This document shows positions 1-12,674 of a stretch of DNA of 64,000 bases, piece by piece (the stretch's first letter is position 1; every line of letters begins with the position of its first letter). The notes beneath the pieces are model-generated. The model had not been told where the DNA came from, did no database searches, and worked only from the letters and a program-made list of their open reading frames with translations. The stretch lies in contig CM055102.1 in NCBI GenBank assembly GCA_029204225.1, positions 27,384,922-27,448,921 of the forward strand, read 5' to 3'. Made by a program: the position numbers and the translations under genes. This stretch comes from Diphasiastrum complanatum (taxonomy: Eukaryota > Streptophyta > Lycopodiopsida > Lycopodiales > Lycopodiaceae).

Positions 1-1207
1 ATTGCATCTTAGAGCGCACAATTTGGATGATAAAACCTAACGAGCTCAAGAATGACAACTGAATTGCATTGGAACTCAGCAAACTTTCGTATATCTAGAT
101 TTGATTCTAGAAAAACCAAAAAAAATTGCGATTAATTAAGAGGAATGTCAAAAAATTGTTTTGGTATGTTTTTTTTGTCTTTGATTGCCACGTGGAATGT
201 AAAATCAAAACAAACTCATAATTTCAAATAAGAATCCAGTTTAAGGGAATGATTATAAAGTCCAAATTTTCTTATGGGAAGAGACTTTTCAATAACTTTT
301 TAGCTTTCCTAAGTTGTGTGTTTTAGACATACTCTCTAGTTATTCTCTAATAATTTGTGTGACTTGGGAATCCGTTGACTTATGATTGACGAATCATAAG
401 ATTCTCAGTATTTGTGGTTGATGAATCATGAAATTACACTTGGTTGTTATTAAAGGATTATGTGAAAAAACAATGATTCTTAGGAATAATGAGGGATTCT
501 GATTTGGATTAAAAAAAACAGTAATGCCACGTTTTGTTAGGGTGCAAAAGAATTTAAATGAAGCTGATTTAATTCAAGTTCATCTGGTAGGCGCTCTTAT
601 ATTCAATGATACTTTGTAATCTAAAGTGTATTTCAACTATCCCAACATCCAAAATTAACCAAACTTGACTATTAATTACCATAATTCATAAAAGAAAATA
701 GTTGAATTGGTAATAGCCTTCTTGAGATTCTCTACTTGACAATATTGCCAGAGTATAAAAAGCAAACAATGTTTGCATATTTGTCAATGTTGGTTGCTTT
801 GAGAATTTTCACGAAAATCAAAGTACAATTTTATTAGTGGGTCACACTCACAATCAGATTAACCAATGACCAAATGTTTAGCTGCTTTTCTAAAAAGCTC
901 GGATGCAAAAAAGTCTGTCTTTACCATTGCTACAAAGTATTATCGAGGAAACCAAATGTGTTATTATTACGACACATATTTGAATGATTGTGGCATCACA
1001 TTCTTGTTGGAAAAGAGATTTTTGAACTCTGTGACACGGTTACCTTTTGAATAAGTTTGTTGGAATCAACTGTTCAAGTAGTGTACCAATTTTTTGATGA
1101 GTGAATTCTTTCTTTTAGAACAAAACTTAGTTTGCGTAACTTGGGGGATGCAAACTCGTCTGAAGAATTTCAATGGCCATTAAGTTTTACAATTTCAGCA
1201 ACAACAA
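1..1207. other. AT-rich spacer, nothing recognised
   Basis: I see no coding region, RNA gene or clear repeat here. Short open frames, including one at 866-1054, have no family motif and no splice context. The composition is strongly AT-rich, typical of plant intergenic DNA. Confidence 0.6.
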
Positions 1208-1860
1208 TTGAATCTTCAACTAGTCCACAATAGATTGAATTTTTTATCCCTTGGGCAAAGCCGAAAACAAGAAATCTATTTGGGTTCTAGAAAAAGTCAT
1301 CAAACTATAAAAGTCGCAAAGTCTAAGTGGTCTTGTTATCTTAGTGAAATTAATGTAAGAAGCCTCATTGTACTTTTAGCTTTGGAAAATAGTGAAAATC
1401 ATTCATTTTGGCTTGCTAAAATGCTTGGCTTCTTGCAAAGCAACAACATGACAAAAATTGCATGTGTGCATTGGATGTGAACCATCTCAACAAATGCTCT
1501 CTTAGAAAGGTATGAGTTAAAAATGGTGCAATTAGATCCAAAGGACAAAAGAAAGCCAAGAGTTGATAAAATAAATCTTCAAGATGTGGATGTGCTTGCT
1601 TTTGATTTTGAGTTGACAATGACAAATCATTTTCAAAAGTCAACAATATCTATTTTACAAGAATGTCTTGGATTAAGTGCACAATCATCATCCTCAACTC
1701 AGTAGCAATGGAGCAAAGTCGCAATGCAATTTTTTTTGTTAACATTGGATGCTGACCTAGATGATAATCTACCAATAGACTTTGATGAAAAAGATGACTC
1801 ATCAACTTCATTAGCTAAAAAGAAAGCCTTGACATTATATCAAGCACTGAATTGAGAGGA
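1208..1860 (+). pseudogene. Decayed coding-like stretch, unrecognised
   Basis: Two open segments in different frames (1208-1480 and 1523-1705) read almost end to end. The first ends in HSFWLAKMLGFLQSNNMTKI followed by VHWM. The second starts MVQLDPKDKRKP and contains a DVDVLAFDF segment, then a Ser-rich tail. An FW-x-KML ... VHW pattern resembles small beta-barrel readers (BAH or Tudor-like) seen in transposon-linked proteins, but this is only a visual impression. A stop and a frame change separate the halves and weak acidic coding potential fades after about 1850, so if it was ever a gene it is broken. No neighbour supports a function. Confidence 0.25.
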
Positions 1861-3596
1861 GTTAGTGAAAGAGTGAGAGGAGTTAGTGAAAACTCTTTGG
1901 AATTGGAATTGTTCAGAAAGCTAATTTAGACTACTAAAAAACAATAAATACTTTATGTATTTCATTCACATGATGAATATTTTTACTTATTTGGGGTTTT
2001 ATTAAAAAGTTAAATTTTTTTCCACATGCATGGTGTACTAATTTTTCTACTCAAAATATTTTTTTTGTGTTTTTGAGAATTTTTACTTCATTTTTGGACA
2101 AAAATTACAAAACCGTTAACTGATTACTCTTTTTTAGGAATTCTTGTTATTTAGTTTATCTCATTTTCTATTTAGTACATCATCCCTATAGCTTGGGTGA
2201 TAAGAGATTTTTCCCATTGCATCAAAAAGATGTTGCCAGATAATGTATGTCTTCTTGAGTTGCATTGCATCATCTTGATGTATTGTAAAAGGTTGTGTGA
2301 GAGACATAGTCAGCACAAGAAAATTGTTCTCTTTGGATGAGTCCTTTTATTGCAAGTAGCCATGGTTTTTAATATTTCTCAATTTATATGGTTTTTTTTT
2401 GTGGCCCAATTCACAATGTTGCAACTAAAGAATTTGGAGTGCCAAATTCCTTCATCCAATTTTGGATTTTGTAATCTATAACAAAATCTGGAAACTAAAC
2501 ATATTAGGGAGCAAGTGATTTCTATAAAAACCATAAAAGAAAATAGTGTACAAGAGTAGACAATGAAAAATAAATTGTTTGTAATGCAATCGAGACTTGA
2601 AGTGAAGTGGTTAAAGGATGACCTTACTCGTGAAATATTACCTAAGTTTAAAAGAATATATGATACCTTTGCGTCCGTTATCTTTTGGAATATTATATTT
2701 TAAAGCTACACGCACCAAACATATGCAAAATAGAAAGCACAAAACAATAATATTGGATTATTGACTTGAACAATGTGAATCTCTAAAGGAAATGTTTGTA
2801 CGAAAAAACTTACCCAAGATCATGGATAAACAAGCTTCAAAGAAGATAATACATAGCCTTTTTGCCTCTAGTATAATTTGTATGTAGTTGTGTCGTCGTA
2901 GAAGAAGTTACTTTGAAAGTTTAGATATAAACATGCAATAATGTAGTATGGGCATGAATGTGTCGTATTAGATTTTTGGTCAAAATTTGTAATTTCATGT
3001 CTTAGGGTGGTTTTAGACTAGTGGCAAGTCCCTTTGCCGACTAACCCTTTGACTTGCCACCCATTTTTTGAATTTTGGTGAGTTGATGGGCAATGGACCA
3101 CCCTCTTTTAGACTTGGCTGACAAGTGCCAAATGAAGGGCCACAATCTGATTGGTCGATTTGAACTCCTACGATTTAATTGGTCCAATTTTGTTAAGTTG
3201 CCTTGGCAACTCAACATGTCGGGCAATGTCCCAAGGCCCCAAAAATGGACATGTTTCATATATATATTAGAATCATACCATTTCTTCCAAAATATGTGTG
3301 TGTGTATTCAGAGGCCCCTATAAAATTTGATGTCCCCACTTGCATGTGCTCGAAACTTTGAAATAGCCAAAAAAAATTTATTGTCTGCCTCTGCGCATGC
3401 TTGCTCGTGAAAATATTTGGCGCTTGTGCACAATGCATGCTCATCTACTCAAAACTAAAACAAATAAAAAAATGTAAAATCTTTGATGGGCATTTGTTGC
3501 CCTACTCGTGCCACATGTTGCATTGGCAACGCAATGCCCAGGCAGTGCCTTTAAGGCCCAAGGGAGTGCCCCCTTCTTTCTTTCTGTCTTTTTCTT

Positions 3597-3599
<3 letters not shown>
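1861..3599. other. AT-rich spacer
   Basis: No supported gene. Around 3000-3340 the base composition is more balanced, with repeated use of words such as ttgcc and ggcaa, possibly an old MITE, but I could not find paired terminal inverted repeats. Confidence 0.5.
3319..3325 (+). promoter_or_regulatory. Possible TATA box of the PMEI gene
   Basis: A TATAAAA run lies about 390 bp upstream of the PMEI start codon. If used, transcription would begin near 3350 and the CT tract would fall in the 5' leader. Support is the motif and its position only. Confidence 0.3.

Positions 3600-3650
<51 letters not shown>
3600..3650. repeat. (CT)n microsatellite
   Basis: About 25 uninterrupted CT units end 62 bp before the start codon of the PMEI gene. 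CT tracts in plant leaders and core promoters are often bound by GAGA-binding proteins. It also produces spurious Ser-Leu and Arg-Glu open frames on both strands. Confidence 0.95.
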
Positions 3651-3652
<2 letters not shown>

Positions 3653-3711
3653 GAAATGCTAACAAAAGTAAAAGAAAACAAACCAAAACACAACAAAACA
3701 AAAGAAGAAAG

Positions 3712-4464
3712 ATGATGAAGAAGAAGCCCTATTCTAAAGTTAATAACAAGGATCAGCAGCAGCATCCTCCACTAGCGGCGGTAGAAGAAGAAGAACAAGA
3801 GGAGGGCAAATCGACATTCCTTATTGTTATAGGCGTCACAGCAATTCTGCTCCTCATTGCCGTTGCATCAGGCGTTGTTGCCATCCGCAGGCTTACCAGC
3901 AGCAGCGGCCGCCATGTCCACACAGGCCCAAAGATCATAGCTAGGGTTTGCTATTCTGCGAGGTTTCCAGAGACATGTGCTGCATCGGTGGGGGCATACA
4001 CAAGAGCGGCAGATGCATCAACTCCTCGAGATGTGGTGGCCGTATCCATGATCGTGGGCTTCCAGGGGATCAGCACCTCCTTGGAGCTGGTGGAGCGTTT
4101 GTATGCCGCCGAGAAAAATGACTCGGTTAGGGCTCCGCTGAAAGATTGCCTGGACCTTCTGTCAGATGCTTTGGATCAAATGAATTCATCCATTGCTCTC
4201 TTTTTGAAGGCGGATGATGACAAGGCTTCTGCCAGTGAGAATGCGGACATCCGAACATGGCTCAGCTCTGCACTGACCCTTCAGGATACATGCGCAGATG
4301 ATGAATTCCGGGGGGTGGTTGGGAGCGCAAAAGATGAGATATTATCAGATGGAATACACGTTCAGAAGCTACTCAGCAATTCTCTGTCATTAGTGCAAGT
4401 GTTTGCATCTCTGGGGAATGATCTTTCTGATTGGAAAAAGAAGCCCTCTCGCAATCTACCCTAA
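3712..4464 (+). CDS. PMEI-domain protein with N-terminal membrane anchor
   Basis: A 250-residue intronless protein of the plant invertase/pectin methylesterase inhibitor family. Residues 1-34 are Lys- and Glu-rich, 35-57 form one hydrophobic segment (signal anchor), and 74-235 carry the PMEI four-helix domain. The four hallmark cysteines are at 80, 89, 146 and 194, in the contexts VCYSARFPETC, DCLDLL and TWLSSALTLQDTC. Family proteins bind pectin methylesterase in the cell wall, or form the pro-region of type I pectin methylesterases. This one resembles a pro-region in having the membrane anchor, but stops at WKKKPSRNLP with no catalytic pectinesterase domain following in any frame. It may be a free inhibitor or a truncated enzyme gene. 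Met1 and Met2 are adjacent and either could be the start. The ORF is clearly richer in G+C than its flanks. Confidence 0.85.
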   Translation: MMKKKPYSKVNNKDQQQHPPLAAVEEEEQEEGKSTFLIVIGVTAILLLIAVASGVVAIRRLTSSSGRHVHTGPKIIARVCYSARFPETCAASVGAYTRAADASTPRDVVAVSMIVGFQGISTSLELVERLYAAEKNDSVRAPLKDCLDLLSDALDQMNSSIALFLKADDDKASASENADIRTWLSSALTLQDTCADDEFRGVVGSAKDEILSDGIHVQKLLSNSLSLVQVFASLGNDLSDWKKKPSRNLP

Positions 4465-6149
4465 TTGCTCTTCAAAGCAAATTTTCCTGTACACTGCAGC
4501 AACATGCCTAATAAGCTCATGGTAAGTACTCCCAAGACTCAACGCTGTAACAATGACCGTTGGAATGATGCCCTCTCCCTTTAACTTTTGTGCTGGTTTT
4601 TATCGATGCCCTAATTCCTTGCTTGCAGCTTCATCAAAAACGGATGTCTGCAAAGCTTTAGTGTTCTTTTAAAGTCTCTTGCAGACTTTGGACACAAATC
4701 TTTACTTGTTCTGCAACATTTTCTTTCGAATTTTTATTCTGCTTTGTTTGTTGACAAATTTATCTGGAAAGTCACAGAGATGGAACCATTATCAATTGCA
4801 AAATGAGTTTGTTGATCTTGCATATACTTCTCCTCCTGTATTGTGGTATATTTTGTCCATCTCTGTATGAAAGAATCAAATTATGACATTGTTTCTATGG
4901 CCAAAACCTGAAAAGGATTATAATGTTTTTGAAGGAAGAACTTCATCCGTATGAGAATGAGAGAAGCTCCCTTCTGAGCTATCTTTTTTTGTTTAGAACC
5001 CCCCAATTGCAACAGCAATCCACAGGGTATGCCTAACTTATAACTGACCGTGGAAAAAAAGGATTAAATGTGCATTGTAGCAAAATTCATAGCCTGTAAA
5101 ATTGAAATTGTCCCTATTTTAGAACACGAAATATCCATTCATCGATGTATTAATCTGAATTACAAAAGTTCATTTAGTAGAAATGACAATATTCGCAAGT
5201 GGTCAATGCTTTGTTGAAGCTGACAGTTTCTTTACTGTGATCAAATTCCTTCCACTAGGTACAAAAAAGTTTTATGGTCACTTAGGATCAGGTCTTAAAG
5301 ACTTGAAACTTAAGAAATGGAAATCATTGCTCAAAATTGCAACCACTTAAGCAGATATATTAAAACTTTTATCCATCCACAAGACTATGGACAGTTGTGC
5401 TACTCCAATTCCCAGGCAAAACATTTTGCTTTTGTTTGCTTCAAATAAGCTCAACGAGCTGCTAGATAATTTTTTGAGCAAAGATGATGATGAAGACATT
5501 AGCATTTTGGAGTGCTGATGAGCATGTTGAGGTTAGGTCGTTCAGTTTTCCCTTTCGCCCACATGCAAAAAGATGAGATTCTGCAGATCAAGGACATGTG
5601 GTCATCTTGACTTCTTTGAAAACACCAACCTAGAGGTGGGAGAGCCTGGGCTGATCCTAGAGATAGTAAGCAGGGCCTGCTGACCAACCAATGACAGAAG
5701 GTTTGTTTTTGTTGCACCCCTCCCCCCTTAGCTCAACCTTAACTGTAACCAATCACCATTTCACTTGAAGAGACAGTGGGAGAGCCACACACATGCACTC
5801 TTATCGAAAAGGCAAGAACTACTCTTATACTCTGTTAATAAAAATATCAATAAGAATATGGAGATTATCATCTGGTTGGAAAGTCAGATTTATATTTGGA
5901 TATTGTGCATTCTCATGAACGTTTTTTTAGAGAAAGCGAAGTTTTGAAGTACTAAGCTCTGAACAACAATTAGAAACAAACTTTACATTGTATTTTCAAA
6001 GAGCTATCTTATGGTGTACCTCCTAAGGGGGCAATAAATCCTAAGATAGAACTCCAGACTAGCACTAACCCCAGTTTCGGCAACCATATTTATTTGGCCC
6101 AAAAGGGGAAGACGAGGTAAGATACATCAGACTTGTTGTTGCTAGGCAA
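4465..6149. other. Spacer downstream of the PMEI gene
   Basis: No gene, catalytic pectinesterase exon or clear repeat is visible. Short open frames at 4679-4870, 5499-5717 and 5765-5947 lack recognisable motifs. Confidence 0.55.
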
Positions 6150-6575
6150 ACTGAGGAAGACCTACAAATGGAACACATTAGACCCATTAATTCCCCATGG
6201 GAAACGCTTGTCCTCTTACATAGTAAGAATGAGGGAGAATGTGCTGGGCGTAGACTACAAAGTGTCAAATAGGCTAACCATTCACAAGTATTCATTTCCA
6301 AATTGGATGACTTGATACATAGCGCTGTAGGAACTAAAGACTCACTAAGATCTCTTTAAGAACATATATCAAGATTTGTGTTGAAGACATCCTAAGATGG
6401 ATTTAAAGACAAGACTTGGTCGTTATGATTTTCTAGTGTCGTTGTTTGGGTGAACAAATGCTCCTGCGACCTTCCAACATATGATGAATGGCTTGTATTT
6501 CCTGAATGTGAAAGTGTTCTTAGATGATATACTCATATATCAAAATGCTAGTGGAGGACATTGAGCATTTCAAAA
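6150..6575 (+). pseudogene. Ty3/gypsy reverse transcriptase fossil
   Basis: Reading across frames gives successive Ty3/gypsy reverse transcriptase motifs: IRPINSPWETLVLL with KNEG (6170-6230), VDYKVSNRLTIHKY (about 6250), KICVEDI then PKMDLKTRLGRYDFLV (6375-6450), TNAPATFQHMMN, and FLDDILIY (about 6515-6540), which holds the catalytic Asp-Asp pair. At least one deletion frameshift (about 6391) and in-frame stops (e.g. the TGA at about 6451) disable it. No LTR, protease or integrase was found close by, so this is an isolated remnant. Confidence 0.75.
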
Positions 6576-7708
6576 CTAGGTATCTTAGAGATTAGATTCG
6601 AAGATTGACTTGAATAGACCTACTTAATGAGCAAAAATTACAAGCAAACACCCCAAGGTCCAAAATGCAACTAAAATAGGGATTCGCTTATCAACAGTAA
6701 GAGATATACATTGAGTTCAATCAATTGGCAGCTATTAAATATAGGGACTAAGCAAATTCTATACTTCAGGTTGGTTAGGTGAATTCTCAAAATGACTCAA
6801 AGAAGGAAAGTAAAAAACCATCAGAAATTTGAAAAAAAAAATTGAGTGCCAAGAGGTATGAGACCTAAATTAGTTAATGGTAGGTTGAAATAGTATACAC
6901 ATTTGAAAAATAATTACTGATTCAATTCAAAAGGACAGGCTCCAGTCTCCAATTATTGGCATTGAACCTAGGTTTAACATGATTTTTGAAAACCTCCTCA
7001 TTGAGGATTTGTGACAAGCCACCTAATTCTAAATAGAACTGTATACATAAGCCAAAAACTCGATCACTCTCATTTAGATTCTATTAAAGTGATGTGTGAG
7101 ATGTCAAGAGATTTTTTTGAGAAGAATCTGTGCATGCATCTATCTTGTTTATTTTAAGGTTTGTGCTATATATTACAACTTGTTGCACTCTCATATTCCT
7201 TCAATGCAATACTTGAGATGTTGATCATCTTGAGGTTGACATATCCATTCAATTTTAGATGTTAATCAAACCTATAGAGATTCCAATTTCCATACCTTTG
7301 CATCACGTCAGTGTTAAATTCAATTTTCTCCTTGAGTGGTGAGAATTAGTCTCCTTAAGCAGATACACTTTGTTGGTTTTATTGTATTTGGCCCAAAAGT
7401 GAGAAAATATATCAAGCAGCCATTCATTAATTATACCTCAAATCACTTTCCACGTGCGATTAAACCCTTGATCTGTAGATTTGGAGCACCAACATAGTAT
7501 CTTATTTGCTTGTAACTAAAATCAGAATGCAATGCAACTAATCAAAAGATCTTTACATGGAGTAATCCTCCTCGCCTTTCATGCTTACAATGATTAGGTT
7601 AAAAACTCCATCAATCACCAAGAGCCATCACAAATTCACATCTACATGCAATCGGGTCAACGACAGTGAAATTTTGGCCTAGGATTGGTGAATTTAGAAT
7701 ATGGAAAA

Positions 7709-7710
<2 letters not shown>
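6576..7710. other. AT-rich spacer
   Basis: No coding region or clear repeat recognised. Probably degraded transposon DNA around the reverse transcriptase fossil. Confidence 0.5.

Positions 7711-7792
<82 letters not shown>
7711..7792. repeat. Compound (TG)n(AG)n microsatellite
   Basis: About 17 TG units run directly into about 23 AG units. The open frames across it on both strands are repeat artefacts. Confidence 0.95.
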
Positions 7793-7795
<3 letters not shown>

Positions 7796-9553
7796 CAAAA
7801 ACTCTAGAGCCTCCTTCTATTAAATTGTGGATCTCCATACAAAGGAAATGACTTCCTTTTATAGAAAGGAGTTGGGGGGGTCCTTTCTTCCCATTGGTCC
7901 CCTTATTTCTACAAGGATCATCATCTCAACCATTAAGATGCCATGTCAAAATTTTATTGTATTTCTACGCAAGCTTGAGCTTGCAAGATTTAATGCATTA
8001 ATGTATCAATTTAATCCTACCTCAATACTTGTAATACTAAATCATGTCTTTCTATGGTAAAACTTGATTCAAAGCAACACTCGTATAGATACTAGATGTA
8101 ATTCAAAATTTGTTATGCCCTACCAAACTCTCAATAATGTTGGTTTGAATGAAGTATCCCATCAATTAGGCCAAGGTTTTTTTTTGGCCAATGTTTGAAA
8201 GTGACAAACATTTTCTATTAGGACCTTGATTCCCATGAAAAGCAAAATGTAGGAAAGCTACAGACTTGGGCCTCTTGTGAGTACGCATGTACGCCTCCAA
8301 CCATAACATAGATGCAAGGTCATTATTGCATATCACTTAGGAGAATTTGTTGAAGGTCATTAGACTAAAGTTTAAAACTTTGAAATTTGCATTCATTTCA
8401 AAATCGAATAAAATTGCAAATTTGCATCTATGAGTTTCCTTAATGAATTTTGTGAACTATTATTTGATATAGACAACTAAGGGTGTGCTTTTAGGGTACA
8501 TTGCTTGGCAAGCCCTAAATTTAAAATGGAGTCCTCCCATTGGTACATGGAGGTAGGGGCAGCTCTTTAAATTTTTTTTGTGGTTGTGATTAAGCTGGGG
8601 CCAAAGTGGGCATCCCATCCAAGATGGGGGGGGCATTGTTGGACTTGGGCCTTTTGCTGCCTAATAATCTGGTATGAATTTTTATCGATTTCTTTGGGAC
8701 TTTTTGTTAAAAACAATTTTTTGTGATTTTGCATAATGATTATGTGGGATATTTTTCTTTTTTTACTACATGTGGGTGTGGATAGCGGACTGCCACATCA
8801 CATATGCAAATTTTGTGCCATGCATGTGGCAACCTCTCACTGGCTGTCCACATGCACATTTTGTTGAAATTTTCATGTGCTGTGTGTTGATCTTTGATGG
8901 GCTTTCGACATTTGTGGTGAAAAGACCACGACAAATAATTATGAAGTTACTTGAAAATTCTACTATTGGAGGTGCTTCCAAAATATAAAGAGAATAAAGT
9001 GATTGATATATCATGAGAATCTTTATCATAAGCTCATTCATAACGTTGAAAAATAGAAAAATAAACAAAGATTGCATTTTTAGAAAAATTACGAAAAAAA
9101 ACTCATTTAACAAACTCACATAGGAGTGACTTCTATATTTTAGTAAATCGTCACAATAGCTTACTTGTAACACGACAAAGCTAAAATGAGCACCTTGCAT
9201 TATAGTTTTTGAAATATTTTGACTTCTAGCACCTTCAATTGAAGGTTTTGCCTTCAAAATTTTGCAACTTAAAAACAGGTGCCCTCGATCATAGTTGCTA
9301 GATCAATCAAAAAATGATTAGATCTATTAAACTATTTAATTTGCTAAAGAGCCCAACAAAAAATTTCATGATGCTATAATTCAATCAATTAGCCATGTAT
9401 TGGGTTCAAAAAGTTGGGCACTCACAAAATAGAACTGCACAATTTCAAAAGATTTTGTGGTCTTTTAAATTATTATGTTGAGCTTCATGTGTCCTATCTA
9501 TTCCAAAGTTTTAGATTCCTACATAAATTTTCCTACAAAGAAAGAAGTTATCA
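7793..9553. other. Spacer, nothing firm
   Basis: The longest open frame (8766-9257, minus, 163 codons) is rich in Phe and Ile with no family motif and is probably chance. No RNA genes or paired repeats were seen. Confidence 0.5.
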
Positions 9554-11060
9554 ATGTTCAAGAAGTCAGTGTCCTTCCAAATATCTATGAAATTGGTTTT
9601 GGGAAAAGTTGCAGTTCCATTCTTGCATCAACCTCCTCTCTTTGTTTCACCTCCGTTTATCCCTTCATCTTCACAACACCAACAAGTACGGTACGCGCCA
9701 GAGTACCAGCCATTAGGAGCAAAGAAGTCGTTCGATGCCCTCGCATAGCACATCAAGCACTAGTGGCACCACCCCCGCCGCCCTTCCAAAAGCCTTTCGT
9801 CTCGCATATAACAAGCTCCGGACCCTTTACTATGACTGCCACCAATACCACCTCGCCATCCTCATCATTTGTTACAACGCGACCTTGGCACATTATAATG
9901 CCATTGTCCAAGATCCATCCATCCGCCATCCATGCCCAAATCTTCGACTTTCCTTTCATCGAATCCACCTCCACCATCGACTATCAGTAGCTCCAACTCA
10001 CTTTCCCTCATTTCGACTTCCAAACTAGCGGAGACCGCACCTTCGACCGCAGGATCTCCAGTACGCCGCTCAGGCCGAAGCCACCACCACTTTTCCAATC
10101 GATAGATTGCATCTCCTCCTCATGGAACCTCACCACCTCGCGCCATATCACCTCCCGCCACTTCTTCACCGCCACCCTCTGATTCTTCACCCCTCAAATC
10201 CGATCTTCCATCCACCTCCACCATTCCTCCTTGCACCATGGACAACCTCGCTGATCTTGTGGTGGTACATAAGCACTGGTACCAAAAAGTCTTTTCAGTA
10301 CCTGACTCAAAGCAGCCGGCCCTCTTTGTCCAACAATATCCTGATATCAAGACAAGGGATGACTATAGAGTACCTGGAAAGCTCGAGGAGCTCCTAAAGA
10401 AGAAATCGGCCGATATCCTGTCACTTTTGCATCCCCAACCAGAGTGGAGGAAGGCGGCACTTTTACGTAACCTAGAGCTTATCAAAGAGTATCTTATGAC
10501 TCCTGTGGTTTTAAGAGTAGATCCATCGTACCATCCAATGCCTAGACGAAGATCTTGGTCAACATTGAAAACTTTAGGCGTCGAGGCCTATAATTGGCTA
10601 TTAATAAAGTCAAAAAAAGGCAGTCAATTTCCAAAGGGCCCTCAACCGCTTTGTGACCGACGTGGCTAACTCTCCAGATCTCATCGTACTGGAAGCCTAT
10701 TATAATGTGAAGACCCTTCTAACGGCTGCAAAAGTGGATACTCAGTGGGACGTGCTTCGGTGAGTATTGTTTCAACCCAAATAAAGCCTTCAAAGCACCG
10801 GCCATCGCAGATCAAATTCCTCTATACCGGACCTACCATCGCACGTTTGCCACACCATTTGTCAATATAGCGAGGTTGGAAAAATGGTATACGACAGAAT
10901 TCCTGGAGAACATGCACCCGACGTTCGGCCCAATTTGCTCGCAATCCACAACACGTAGCACATTGTGGATCTGTTTCGTCCGTGTAGTTGCAGAAACCCA
11001 TTGAAAGAACCACGATGTCGAAGATGCAAAGGGCCAACAATTAGAAAAGGCTCCATGAAG
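9554..11060 (+). pseudogene. Unrecognised decayed coding region, possibly retroelement gag
   Basis: In one frame a Pro/Ser/His-rich region (about 9950-10235, with RRSGR) leads into a coherent 143-codon open frame at 10238-10669, beginning MDNLADLVVVHKHWYQK and containing KLEELLKKKSADILSLL. After the stop, another frame continues ALNRFVTDVANSPDLIVLEA to about 10760. Further on, a Cys-rich stretch CSCRNPLKEPRCRRC occurs near 10985-11030. The stretch is GC-richer than its surroundings. A low-complexity segment, a helical segment and a Cys cluster in that order would suit a gag protein, but I do not recognise the family and there is no protease or reverse transcriptase beside it. A run of 17 A (11089-11105) follows, so a retrocopied transcript is also possible. 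Confidence 0.3.
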
Positions 11061-11105
11061 CATGTCTCCACACCATGTATCCATTCACAAAAAAAAAAAA
11101 AAAAA

Positions 11106-11663
11106 GTGCAGAAAAGTATCAAGGGACTCACTTTATTTTTCTTTTTTTTCACCGTTAATTCATTTTCTCGTTTTTATTTTTTTTATTCATTTATTTTTCT
11201 TTTATCTGATTGTACAAAAGCTTTCTTTGTTTTCAACCCTCTCAGCATCACTTTTGTTGCCGAAAATTTTGGCTCCTAACTTTTCGCCGAATATCTTTCC
11301 CTCTTGTCTATATCCCTTTTTTCCCTTCCTTTCACAATGGTCTCACATCGCCACGCATGCCAATGCCAACGACATACGCAGGTGCCAAGGGACTGTCACC
11401 AAATTCGTAGTGGGGGCATGTTAGAAGATTTTGGTGAAGATTCTTCTAACGAATTCCAGATGCCAAAAGAGCCGAATGGATATCAAGTAAAGAAATCATT
11501 CTGCCAATACATTAAGCGTTGACAAGTAACCAAGAAGGAGTTTCAGAATCCAGATTTATCGAAAATGCCAATATCAGAAGGTCAACAAGTCTCGAACCTC
11601 GGCCAATGAGCGGAAACAAAGCCTTGCGCCTCCCCAACACATCTTACGGTGATCGGAATACAA
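11106..11663. other. Spacer before the copia LTR array
   Basis: A T-rich stretch at 11130-11220, then unremarkable sequence up to the LTR boundary. No gene supported. Confidence 0.5.
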
Positions 11664-12674
11664 TGATGTGAAAAATGTGGAACGCAAATTGCAAATATCA
11701 ATCGGGCTCTCAAACGAAACGAAACGAAACGAAACTTGAACAAGCTATGATATTGACATTGCTGAAGCGAAATTAAATTAATCGCGAACGAAAAACAATT
11801 TGGATGAATTTCAGATATGATTGCTGGTCACTGTCGGCTAGATCACTCCTACAATCCTCCAAAATGTAGATAGACACTGCTGATCTACGTTTTAGATTAA
11901 CACAGCATTCAACAAAAACTGAACCAGTGTGCAGAATTGATAAATGAGTTAATGAGATACACAAGCGATGGCACACAATTATTTATTCAAGATCAGACTA
12001 AGATAAGAGTGATATGTGCGTAATAGCTACAATATCATCTATTGATCCTCTTGATTTCGAGCATTGTATGATAGACCTAGACAACGTGTTGGCGTGAGAG
12101 AAGCAGTGTTCTCCCACGAGTAATGTCTCGCTTACTAGCGGACTTCTTGGATCTCTATGGATCTTGCTTACAAAACTTGTCTCGCTCGCAGGCGGACTTC
12201 TATTCTGTAGTATGTATTTTGTGTATATCTATCTCCTATTATATGTATCTTATACATTCAGAGTAGCCCCCCAGATTAGATAGACTAAACAATCTATAAC
12301 TAATCACGGATTACAAGAGAGGTGGGTTCGGCACGTCCTAACACTCTTCTGCTGACGTCATCATATCAGATCAGGGGTTTTTGTAATTCTTGGTACTTGT
12401 ATGATCTTCCTGATCCTTTGGAGCGTGAAGGTTGAAAAGTGTCGCGAAGATTTTCGTGTCGCTTCGAGTTGTTTGACTTTCGTATCGTCTGACTTTCTCC
12501 TGCTGTATCACGAAAATGTTTCTTTCTCAAACTTTTCGCGTTCGTGTCTCTTCGTCAAGGTGTTCGCGAACATTTTCGCTTCGTGTCTTTTTGTGATGTT
12601 CGCGAACATTTTCGCTTTGTGTCTTTTCGTCAGACTGAGGGCTGAAAGCTAGCAAAGCTTTGGTAATAGAAACA
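11664..12674 (-). repeat. Copia LTR, left member of array
   Basis: Shares its whole length with the LTRs at 13148 and 18344. Landmarks are the TGATGTGAAAAATGTGG start, an ACGAA pentamer run (about 11715-11740), and CpG-rich TTCGCGAACATTTTCGC repeats near its far end. The final CA at 12673-12674 is the plus-strand image of the element's TG start. Confidence 0.85.

Noticed and set aside
3441-3765. Open frames with Arg-Glu or Ser-Leu runs (also near 7.7, 41.5, 44.1, 54.5 and 57.4 kb)
   Set aside because: Produced by dinucleotide repeats.
8766-9257. 163-codon minus-strand open frame
   Set aside because: Hydrophobic, AT-driven composition, no motif, no start context or splice sites, overlapping plus-strand frame equally plausible.
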